Shown here: piece after piece, positions 55,816 to 64,000 of the stretch | Numbering within the stretch: position 1 is the stretch's first letter | Layout of the letters: the number at the start of each line of letters is the position of its first letter | DNA from: Dugong dugon | Lineage: Eukaryota; Chordata; Mammalia; Sirenia; Dugongidae | Direction of reading: 5' to 3' | Length of the DNA: 64,000 bases | Assembly (NCBI GenBank): GCA_030035585.1 | Contig: CM057467.1 | Coordinates: 67,754,941-67,818,940 of the forward strand | Made by a program: the position numbers and the translations under genes | The notes under the pieces: generated by a model | The model's input: only the letters and a program-made list of their open reading frames with translations | The model's database searches: none | Told to the model about the DNA's origin: nothing

Positions 55816-56410
55816 AGCATTTCAAGTTTTCTCAGTGCAGCGCCTGGCCTCTCCCTCTAGTAAGGTAAATCTAATTGTTTGTCAAGGACTGAATTTTAAG
55901 CCTGGAGTTTTCTAGATTGTGCTAAAGAGAATTCTCCAGTCCCTTCCCGTTTCCTTCTTAGCTTGAGGCTCTGACTCAAATGCTGTTATCTTGCATTTGT
56001 GGGATGAGAGGAGAAGGAAAGCCAGCAGGCTCCTTCCTCCCCAATCAGGCTAAAAGGGGCACCACTAGGGAGGACTGAGGTAAAATGGGCCAGTTTCCAG
56101 CCATCTGGCCTGTCTGTGGGGCCTGGCCCTCTTGGGGGCTAATCCCAGTTTTGTGATGCTCTCTTGGAGTGGGCACAGAGCCTAAGCCAATTAAAACCAT
56201 CTCTTTGAAGGTGGTTCGGGTTTCCCACAGCCTGGAAAGCACAGGCCTGCACAGTGACCCGAGGTAATTGCTCCCAGGATTGCTCTCCTCTCCTCCCTGC
56301 CAGCCAAGCCTGAGGAGGGTGGGGCTCTTGTTGGGGGAGGCTCCAGCTCCCTCTGCCCGCCCCTGGCCCCCAGATGACTATAATGGATCCTCAGGAGAGA
56401 GCAGGATTGT
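55816..56410. other. Unassigned spacer, GC-richer at the end
   Basis: No repeat or gene seen. 56220-56390 is GC-rich (cccgcccctggcccccagat) but has few CpG, so not a clear CpG island. Confidence 0.4.
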
Positions 56411-56545
56411 CAGAATATAAATAACTCCCCATCTTACAGATGAGGAAAATGAGGCCCTGCATGATCTGACCGTGGCTCCCAGCTACTAAATGGCAGGGCT
56501 AGGATTCAAACTGGACCATGCCTGCTCCAAAGTGGTGCCCTTCCT
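56411..56545 (-). mobile_element. MIR fragment
   Basis: 'ccccatcttacagatgagga' and 'gctactaaatggcagggcta' then 'ggattcaaactggaccatg'. Confidence 0.85.
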
Positions 56546-56730
56546 GTCTCCCTGGGACAAGAACCAAACCCCTGTGACCTGGTGTCGCAGCACAGACCTG
56601 GGCACAGAGTAGGTTCTTAGTATTTGTTCAGTGACTAAATGAATGCATAATTCTAAACAATGACATTCAGTGTCTTAATGCAGTATGCGTAGTGTGGGGA
56701 TATTGAGAACTGCTTCTGGGCCAGAGTGAA

Positions 56731-56757
56731 ACAATAATAATAATAATAACAACAACC
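56731..56757 (+). repeat. (AAT)n short tandem repeat
   Basis: Six AAT units followed by AAC units, at the start of the MIR that hosts the next RTE copy. Confidence 0.85.
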
Positions 56758-57556
56758 ACGTGCTAAGCCTATTCTAAGTGCTTTGCAGGTTTGTCGTCGT
56801 TGTTAGGTGCTGTCTAGTTGGTTCCAACTCACAGCGGCCCTATGTACAACAGTACAAAACACTGCCCAGTTCTGCACCATCCTCACAATTGTTGCTATGT
56901 TTGAGCCCATTTTTGCAGCCACTGTCAATCCATCTTGTCGAGGGTCTTCCTCTTTTTTGCTGTCCCTTCTGCCTTACCAAGCGTGATGTCCTTCTCCAGG
57001 GACTTGTCCCTCCTGATAACAGGTACAAAGTATGTGAGACGAAGTCTCACCATCCTCACTTCCAAGGAGCGCTCTGGCTGTGCTTCTTCCAAGACAGACA
57101 TGTTCCTTCTTCTGGCGGTCCGTGGTATATTTAATATTCTTCACCAACACCATAATTCAAAGGCATCCATTCTTCTTCAGTCTTCTTTATTCATTGTCCA
57201 GCTTTCGCGTGCATATGAGGGGATTGAAAATATCATGGCTTGGGTCAGGCGCACCTTAGTCCTCAAAGTAACATCTTTGCTTTTCAATGCTTTAAAGAGG
57301 TCTTTGCAGCAGAGTTGCCCCATGCAATATGCCATTTGATTTCTTGACTGCTGCTTCCATGGGCGTTGATTGTGGATCCAAGTAATATGAAATCCTTGCA
57401 GGTAGATACAATAATTATCCCCGCTTTAGAGATGAGTGAACTGAGGCCTGGAGAGGCTGGATAACTTGCCCATGGTTCAAAGAGTGAGAGAGCTGGAGTT
57501 TGGACCCAAGTTGTCTGGCTGCAGAGTCCATGCTTTTAGCATCTACATATGGTTTC
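56755..57556 (-). mobile_element. MIR SINE split by an RTE fragment
   Basis: The antisense MIR begins 'cgtgctaagcctattctaag' up to 56790 and continues at 57396-57556 ('gaactgaggcctggagaggc', 'aacttgcccatggttcaaag', 'gcagagtccatgcttttagc'). Confidence 0.88.
56791..57395 (-). mobile_element. RTE LINE, 5' truncated 3' fragment, with TSD
   Basis: It covers the C-terminal reverse transcriptase end and 3' tail, colinear with 29096-29700. ttgcaggt is duplicated at 56783-56790 and 57396-57403. The frame is broken; plus-strand open frames here are antisense to the LINE. Confidence 0.92.
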
Positions 57557-58439
57557 CTCTCTAGAAGGGCTGTCATCTTCCATATGGTGGGAATGTGATG
57601 ATCCTCACCCTGCCAATCTCACAGCACGGTGGATCTCAGGGAGATATGATATGAAGGGGCTTTACATTAGAAACGCTACACTAGACAGAGCTGGGCTGCT
57701 GTGGGCTAGTAGAGGCCAGGCTTTACCCTGCGTGCCATAACTTCTCTGGGTCCCAGCCCTGGAGAGAGCACGCAGCCCCACTCCTCGTCCTCTCCTTGCT
57801 GCTCTAGCCTCAGAAGCTGGTACACTTAACAACGGTGTTAATGACACAAAAAAGCAGAATTGATGGAGCGACAGAGTTTCTTTTCTGTTGTTTTTATCTG
57901 TTTAATAAATTTAGATTAAAATTTTGGGTAATTCTTGGACTAAAAAAACAAACGGGGTTCTGAGTGGTTAGCGCACAGCGTGATACTTCCCATAGAGTTG
58001 TATGAGCGTGGTATATGGAATCCTTCCCTTGGTGGGTGATTTTTACAGAAAGATCCTAAAGAAAATCTTTGTTCAGGCAGAGTTTCTTAATGAAAAAAGG
58101 TTTAGGGCCATAATCAAGAGAACAAAGCGAGGGTCTAGCCCCGGGAAGCCACGCTGCAGTGACCCAGGTGTAACATGAGCCAGCAGAAGGGCCAAAGGCC
58201 AGAGCTTCCCCAGGGAGAGCACAGGCTCAGGCCCTCCTGGAAGGTGGAGACACCACCCTGGCCACCAGAGGGGCTCTGCTCAGTTCACATGAGCCCACCA
58301 GAGCACTTGGGCAGTCTCAGGTTGTGGAGAAGCATGCCATCTGTCAGCTGTTCCTGGCGGCTGCCAGGAAGGTAAACAGCCTCCTCAGCTGGAGTCAAGG
58401 GTTGCCCAAGGCAGAGCAGTTAAGGGCGTTTCTGAAAAT
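57557..58439. other. Unassigned spacer
   Basis: No repeat recognised. 57540-57850 and 58140-58430 are moderately GC-rich with short open frames of no known family. A T/A-rich patch lies at 57880-57960. Confidence 0.4.
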
Positions 58440-58677
58440 GTCACTGTCATGGATTGAATTGTGTCCCCCAAAAATATCTGTCAACTTGGCTAAGGTCATG
58501 ATTCCTAGTATTGTATGACTGGGTAATCTGATTTGATTTTCTTATGTGTTGTAAACTCTTATCACTGTGAGGAGGTTATATGTGATCTCCTTATGTGTTG
58601 TAAACTCTGTCACTATGATGAGGTTATACTGATAAGGTTGACAAGATTAGATAGTGTCTTAATGCAATCTCTTTTGA

Positions 58678-58690
58678 GATATAAAAGAGA
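58678..58690 (+). promoter_or_regulatory. LTR TATA-like box
   Basis: 'gatataaaagaga' within the LTR is in the place a U3 TATA box would occupy. Activity is unknown. Confidence 0.5.
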
Positions 58691-58901
58691 GAAGCAAGCA
58701 GAGACACATGGGAACCTCATACCCCCAAGAAAGCAGTGCCAGGAGCAGAGCGCATCCTTTGGACCTGAGGTTCCTGCGCTGAGAAGTTCCCAGACCAAGG
58801 GAAGACTGATGACACGAGCCTTCCTCCAGGGCCGACAGAGAAAGCCTTGCCTTGGAGCTGACGCCCTGAATTTGGACTTGAAGCCTACTGGACTGTGAGA
58901 G

Positions 58902-58907
58902 AATAAA
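58902..58907 (+). terminator. LTR polyadenylation signal
   Basis: AATAAA about 65 bases before the LTR end, after 'gactgtgagag', as in MST/MLT1-type LTRs. Confidence 0.6.
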
Positions 58908-58977
58908 CTTCTCTTTGTTAAAGCCATCCACTTGTGGTATTGCTGTTATAACAGCACTAGATGACTAAGACAGTCAC

Positions 58978-59447
58978 CTTGTGTGGTGAGCAGTGGGAGA
59001 GGGAACGAGTGAAGGAGCAGGTGAAGGGAAGGGGGCACGTGGTCCACAGAGAATGGGGAGCTTAGAGCTAACATCAGCTGCTCCCTTGCTAGGGAACTCA
59101 CAGCCTGGCCCACGGCTGAGGGCAGAGCTCTTCAGCGTTCCTGTGTTTGCTGGGTGGTTTCATGTTTGATTGGAGCCCCCCACAGGGACTTGGAGCTGGA
59201 TGGTACAAGTTCACATGGGACTTGTGCTAACAGGCATCTCTGATCCCAAGCACAGGGGTTCACAGTGCAGCATGTTTGTGTTCCTGCTGGGAGCTTGGTT
59301 TGATCAGAATCCTCTTAGCATGCAGATTGATATTCCTTACACATGTGGAATTCATGCAGCAGCATTCCCTCCTAACTATGGGATAGTTATTCATTTCCCT
59401 CTCTCTCTCTCCCTTGGGATGCATGGAGAGTGTAAGGGCAGACCTTT
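58978..59447. other. Unassigned spacer
   Basis: No repeat recognised besides a CT-rich patch at 59395-59415. A 123-codon plus-strand frame (59170-59541) runs into a MIR and lacks any domain. Confidence 0.4.
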
Positions 59448-59585
59448 GCACTTGGAGTCCAGAGAGTGGAGCTGCATCTGTGGCCTGGTTCATCTTCTTG
59501 CAAGCTGTGTGACTTTGAGTCGAGACACTTCACCTCTCTGAACTTCAGTTCTTTATCCCATATAGGATCATAGCATAGCTGCTCA
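59448..59585 (+). mobile_element. MIR fragment
   Basis: 'agctgtgtgactttgagtcg' and 'cacctctctgaacttcagtt' in MIR order. Confidence 0.8.
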
Positions 59586-59589
59586 CAGG

Positions 59590-59860
59590 CATTTGTTTGT
59601 TTATTCAATTTAATTAGTCAGTAGTTATTAAGTGCCTACTGTTTGCAAGACTGGGCGCTTGGGATTCAATGCCAAACAATATGGGCACAGTTCCCACTTC
59701 CATAGAGCTTAGAACGTATAATTAACAACTATTTAAATGTAAATATAATATAATATATAATTTGACATGTTCCGCAAAAGAGAGATAGAGTGGTGGATTA
59801 AATAAAAATGTGGGAGATTTGTAAGATTTGGAGTACTGTTTAAACGTTAGGAATTATCCT
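59590..59860 (-). mobile_element. L2 LINE 3' tip
   Basis: 'ttattaagtgcctactgttt' and 'ttccatagagcttagaacgt' are antisense L2 landmarks; AT-rich at 59735-59765. Confidence 0.75.
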
Positions 59861-59944
59861 TGTTACCATCATAACACTTAAAGTACTTTAATGATCTGAA
59901 CCTTAATTTTCTCATCTGTATTATGAAAATTTTAACAGTGCTTG

Positions 59945-60235
59945 TATCAGTTAGCCTTTGCTGTGTAACATACCACACAAAAACTTAGTGGCTTAAAGCG
60001 ACTGCTTATTAGTTCCTGTCCCCGAGGGTCAAAATTTGAGTCTGAGTAGAGCTAGGTGGTTCAGCTAGTCATCTGTGGCTCACTCATGTGGCTACAGTCT
60101 ACTGGGGGCTAGTAGGCTCAGCCATTGTTTCTAATAACTAGAGACTAACCCAGGCCTCTTTACATGGTGGCTGTTTTCCAAAACCAGCGGGAGAGGACAA
60201 GCCCAAATGCACAAGAATTTCTCACATTTCTGCTA
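59945..60235 (-). mobile_element. MLT1-like LTR fragment (tentative)
   Basis: 'cagttagcctttgctgtgta' and 'aaaacttagtggcttaaagc' followed by 'ggtggttcagctagtcatct' recall an ancient MaLR-type LTR end. It is cut by the following SINE. Confidence 0.6.
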
Positions 60236-60236
60236 C

Positions 60237-60432
60237 CAGTTGCCATCATTGATCCCGACTCATGGTGATCCTGTGTGTTTCAGAGCAGAACTGTGCTCCA
60301 TGGAGTTTTCAATGGCGAATTATTCAGAAGTAGATAGTCAGGCTTTTCTTCTGAGGCACCTCTTGGTGGACTCGAACCACCAACCTTTTGGGCACATCTG
60401 AGCACATTAACGTCTACACCACCCAGGGATAC
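60237..60432 (-). mobile_element. AfroSINE-related element, third class
   Basis: 'gagttttcaatggcgaatta' and 'gaagtagatagtcaggcttt' mark the class. The head on the minus strand is 'ggtatccctgggtggt'. Confidence 0.87.
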
Positions 60433-60589
60433 CACTGCTGTGTGTTTGCTAATGTCCCCTTGGCCCATTGGCCAATGCAAGTCACACTGCCAGAGTCAGT
60501 GTGGGAGAGGACTACACAAGGGTGTGGGTACAGGGAGGCCTGATTCATGGGGGCAGTTCTACCACAATCCCTAACTTCCAGAATTTCTG

Positions 60590-61815
60590 TGAGGATTTTT
60601 TAATAAATACGTGATGCCAATGTGTATCCAGTCAAGATAGGGAACATTTCCCTCACCACGAGGATCCCTCATATTGCCCTTTCAGAATCACAGCCACCTC
60701 CCTCCCACCCCTACCCCTGTCCATAACTCCTCCGAACCAAAACCCATTGCTGTCTGGTCAATTCTGACTCTTAATGACCCTAGAGGGCAGAGAAGAACTG
60801 CTCCATAGGATTTCCAAGGCTGTAAATCTTTACGGAAGCAGACTGCCATATCTTTCTCCTGCTGAGCTGCTGATGGGTTCGAACCACCAACCTTTTGATT
60901 AGTAGCTGAGCACTTAACCACTGAGCCACCAGGGCTCCTTATCCGTAACCCCTAGTAACCACTAATCCGTTCTCCACTTCTAAAACATTGTCATTTCAAG
61001 CATGTTATATAAGTATAATTGTACAGTATGTAACCGTTTGGGATAGGCTTTTTTTCATTCAGCATAATTCCCTGGAGACTCATGGAGGTTATTGCGTGTA
61101 TTGTTTGTTCTTTTTTATCACTGACTAGTATTCCATGGTATGGACGTACCACCATTTGTTTAACCATTCACTCAGTAAAGGACATCTGGCTGTTTGAATA
61201 GCTGATTTGGGGCTATTACGAATAAAGCTCCTGTGACCATTCATGTACAGGTTTTGGGTGAGCCTAAATTTTCATTTCTGTGGGATAAATGCCCAAGAGT
61301 ACAATCACATGTTTAGTTTTATAAGAAACTGCCAAGCTGTTTTCCAGAGTGGCTATACCATTTTACATTTCTACTGGCAATGAATGAGTGATCCAGTTTC
61401 TCTACCTCCTTGCCAGCATTTGATGTTGTTGATATATTTTATTATAGCCATTCTAATGGGTGTGTGGTGATATCTCATTGTGGTTTTGATTTGCATTTCC
61501 CTGATGGCTAATGATGAACATCTTTTCATGTGCTTATTTGCCATCTGTATATCCTCTTCAGTGAAATGTCTGTTCATATCTTTTGCCCATTTTCTAATAG
61601 TATTATTTGTTTTGTTTTTTACTGTTGAGTTTTGAGAATTCTTTATATACTCTAGATGCTAGTTCATTGTTGGATATGTGGTTAAAAAATATTTTCTCCC
61701 ATTCTGTAGCTCATCTTTTTATCCTCTTAACAGGGTCTTTCACAGAGAATGTATTTTGAGTTTTGGTGAGATCCAATTTATCAATTTTTTCCTTTTTGGA
61801 TTGTGGTTTTGATGT
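60590..61815 (-). mobile_element. L1 ORF2 end and 3' UTR, split by an AfroSINE
   Basis: Antisense L1: 3' UTR text at 60590-60733 and from 60939, then 'tagtattccatggtatggac', 'cattcatgtacaggttttgg', 'ccattctaatgggtgtgtgg', 'gtttgatttgcatttccc'-like text, and 'ttgcccattttctaatagta'. The 75-codon frame near 61371-61577 is an ORF2 relic. Ends near 61815. Confidence 0.9.
60734..60938 (-). mobile_element. AfroSINE, full-length class, inside L1
   Basis: Middle block intact. Flanks 'tccataactcct' and 'tccgtaacccct' are probably the diverged target duplication. Confidence 0.93.
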
Positions 61816-62439
61816 CGAGCTTATGTTTTTACTACTGTGCTCTACTGCTTCCATGGAGCCTGGGGAAGAAAGGTTGTTTTCTAGGGAGGAGGGATTAGAT
61901 TTGTTTGTAAGATTCTAAGGCATAGAGTTTTGACCAGCAGGAAGGCTCAAGGAAGTAAATTTCAGCTCACTATCAGAATGAACTTTCTAAGACCAAGCTG
62001 GGAGCCTGAAATGTGTTAGGGGTAAGCTCCTTGTCATCAGAGATCTAGCAAAGTTTGGCTGGTGTCCATGTGGACTCAGAGAAGGAATTCAAGCATCCGA
62101 TGGGGGTTGGGCCACTATGTCATTTATATTTCCTTCTTACTTTAAGAATCTAGGAGAGTGGTATCTGAATGATCCCTATTTGTACTGGGGTTTCCAAAAA
62201 ATGTGTCCCCCAGAGACCATCTAGTTTGAAAAATTTAGGAGAGCTTTGGGTGACATGGTTGAGCCAGACTCCAGAGGAAGTGGCCAGCTGAAGCCACAGG
62301 TCTGCAGCTGTCCCATCTGGGGGTAGAATGCACAGAGGCCAAAGGCTTGAGAGGGCACGGTCTCAGGTGCTGGGCCCTGTTCCTCACTTCAACTTGGGAG
62401 CCAGCTGCTTGGCTGTCTGCCCCACCTCCACTCCAGCAG
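61816..62439. other. Unassigned spacer
   Basis: No named element. 62185-62270 ('tggggtttccaaaaaatgtg') could be a small DNA-transposon relic. No gene signature. Confidence 0.4.
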
Positions 62440-62790
62440 CCTCTTCTCCATTGAGACACCATGGAGAATCCCTTTCTTTACGGCACTTATGAGACTTAAT
62501 TACTGATGGCAAAGTCCTTTGAGGCCTTGGATGAAAGGAATGGGAGCAGTGCAAGGCTTGATTAGGCGTGTAGAACTCTGGGCACAATTAGCTCCATGAG
62601 AGACTGGCCCTGCCTTTATCTGTCTCCAGTTCTGTGTGACTTACAGCGGCTAATTATTAGAATAAAAATCACCTGGCCACCCAGCTGCTGGAAGGAGGGC
62701 CCTAATATCTATTAAGTCTGCCTTTAATTATTGAAAATGGAGGCCGCTTCAGGCAGTTAGGTTTTTCCCATTGTTATGGGCCTTTTTCTC
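62440..62790. promoter_or_regulatory. Candidate conserved non-coding element (homeodomain-type motifs)
   Basis: No mobile-element text. Four TAAT/ATTA cores occur in ~240 bases: ttaattac (62496-62503), caattag (62585-62591), taattattag (62651-62660) and ttaattattg (62724-62733). The surroundings are of ordinary GC content. Enhancer function is inference only. Confidence 0.35.
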
Positions 62791-63011
62791 CACCTCTTTG
62801 AGGCTTGGGAGCACAGAAAAGTAAGTGAAATTCTGCCACAGCCATTTCTCTCTCCTTTGCTTTTCATGGCAACATCCTGCTCTGGGACGCACTCAGCTAA
62901 CAAGCTTAGTCTGGTGTAAGGCCCCCTCTTAGCACTTCCCCAAGGAGGTTTGAAATCATTGTACCTTACAGAACTCCTGGCCCTTCCCTTGACAAAGTAC
63001 TTTTAATACCA

Positions 63012-63049
<38 letters not shown>

Positions 63050-63192
63050 GGAACATCAGAGCAATGCTGGGGTGTAAAGTAAGTGTAACAGGACACCCCA
63101 CCCTACCCCATGTTGCAGACGAGAAAACCAAGGCCATGAAAGGGAGCATGGTGATAGTGACAGTGTACAGACACTAGCTCTTCACTTCTGAG
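62791..63192. other. Unassigned spacer with microsatellite
   Basis: Contains the TG array listed separately and a possible MIR scrap at 63115-63150 ('gacgagaaaaccaaggccat'). Confidence 0.4.
63014..63050 (+). repeat. (TG)n microsatellite
   Basis: About 17 uninterrupted TG units; long enough to be length-polymorphic. Confidence 0.95.
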
Positions 63193-63615
63193 TGTTATGG
63201 ATTGAATTGAGTCCGCCAGAAATGTGTGTTGCATCTCTAACCCTTGTGCCTGTGGATATAACCCCATTTAGGACTAGGGGTTTCTTTGTTATGTTAATGA
63301 GACCATACCAGTGTAGGGTGTGTCCTAAACCTATTCACTTCTGAGTTATTAGACACATAGAGACACAGAGAAGTAAGCACAAACAGGGGAAGATAGATGC
63401 CATGTGAAGAGTGCCCAGGAACTGAGGAATGGAGAGACTGTAGAAGCTGAAGAGAGAAGGGTCTTCCCCCAGAGGTGGCCGAGAAAGCCTTCCCGTAGAG
63501 ACGGTACTCTAAATTTGAACTTCTAGCTTACTGAACTGTGAGAAAATAAATTTCTGTTCTTTAAAGCCACCCGCTTGTGGTGTTTCTGTTACGGCAGCGC
63601 TAGGAGACTAAGACA
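63193..63615 (+). mobile_element. Solo MaLR-type LTR
   Basis: Starts tgttatggattgaattgag, ends gagactaagaca (TG..CA), with AATAAA at about 63545. Related to but distinct from the 58.4-kb LTR. The adjacent bases ctgag and ctggt agree at three of five positions, so the target duplication is unclear. 63616-64000 after it is unassigned. Confidence 0.9.
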
Positions 63616-64000
63616 CTGGTCATATGGTGTCAGCAAGTCCACAGACTCCTGAGTCTCAGCTGCTTCCTCTCTAGAAATTTCTCAGCATTCAGGTTCCAAA
63701 GTGAGGTGCTACTGGTACTGACATGAGGAGCCATCATGACGCTTTTGCTCATCGGTAGAGCGTTTTCTTCTGGTCTGGGGTCAGAAGAGCAGAAAGGACA
63801 TATCTAAATACTTCCCATGCCCACAGGCCCAAAGCTACCCTGAACTCAGGCCCCGAATCTGACAGAGGAGAGAGGAAAAGAGGGACCACTTCCTCTAATA
63901 CCTGCTGAGTGCACCCAAGAACCTCCTTCAGGCTGAGGAATCCTTAGTGTTAAAACTAGAAGGCTCAACCCTTTCCAGAAGCCTTAAATTGGTGCCTGCG

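Larger units (their letters stand above)
58445..58972 (+). mobile_element. Solo MaLR-type LTR, complete, 5-bp TSD
   Basis: It starts tgtcatgg and ends gactaagaca, bounded by gtcac at 58440-58444 and 58973-58977. The 528-bp LTR shares text with the 46.2-kb MaLR LTRs ('aatctcttttgagatataaa'). It holds an internal duplication of about 40 bases (58541-58580 and 58590-58626). No interior remains. Confidence 0.93.

Noticed and set aside
56220-56390. Possible CpG-island promoter
   Set aside because: GC-rich but with few CpG dinucleotides, and no transcript evidence.
715-60938. A- and B-box-like motifs that suggest tRNA genes
   Set aside because: They are the tRNA-derived heads of AfroSINEs or MIRs; none folds into an intact cloverleaf that I can see.
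62810-62822. Splice-donor-like 'aaaagtaagt'
   Set aside because: No matching acceptor or coding frame upstream; a single motif is not evidence of an exon.

Overview
The window is repeat-dense mammalian nuclear DNA with no host protein-coding gene, RNA gene or CRISPR array that I can support. The clade is readable from its mobile elements. There are about 28 copies or pieces of the tRNA-derived AfroSINE family, whose copies open with a 'gagccctggtggc' head and close with a 'gggtcgctatgagt' tail. There are also RTE-clade LINE copies that share that 3' tail, and L1 3' ends of the elephant type. Eight or so SINE copies lack the same ~45-nt internal block, which matches the deletion known for the HSP (hyrax, sirenian, proboscidean) AfroSINE subfamily. 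I therefore read this as a paenungulate (Afrotheria), most likely an elephant, and as an intron or intergenic region.

Layout. 1-8 kb: L2 and MIR relics with five AfroSINEs and an L1 3' end. 8-17 kb: L1 fragments (8.3, 12.6-13.8 with a younger L1 nested inside, 15.4 kb) and six SINEs. 17-29 kb: MIR and L2 relics, few young insertions, and several unassigned stretches that look low in repeats. 29-33 kb: the main structure, an RTE LINE whose two halves lie head to head between an 11-bp target-site duplication (a twin-priming inversion), followed by a second, 5'-truncated RTE copy. 34-37 kb: a complete MER2 DNA transposon, an old LTR split by a SINE, and a hAT relic. 41-46 kb: an L1 interrupted by an RTE/L1 composite, and a MIR split by two later insertions. 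46.2-48.5 kb: a MaLR (ERVL-type) element in minus orientation with both LTRs and a non-coding interior. 50-51.5 kb: a solo LTR, then four AfroSINEs in a row separated by near-identical copies of one target sequence. 52-58 kb: MER5A-like relics, SINEs and a minus-strand RTE fragment inserted in a MIR. 58.4-64 kb: two plus-strand solo LTRs, a 1.2-kb L1 3' segment, a TG microsatellite, and an AT-motif-rich unassigned block (62.44-62.79 kb) that is the best candidate for a conserved regulatory element.

The elements relate to one another by parasitism and nesting. The RTE lineage is the likely source of reverse transcriptase for AfroSINE, judging by the shared 3' end. Younger SINEs, RTE and L1 copies sit inside older MIR, L1, LTR and MER5A sequences, and many insertions still show target-site duplications I could read by eye. 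Family names were assigned by recognition without a database search, so subfamily labels are tentative. Open reading frames in the window are short, and most fall in or across repeats.
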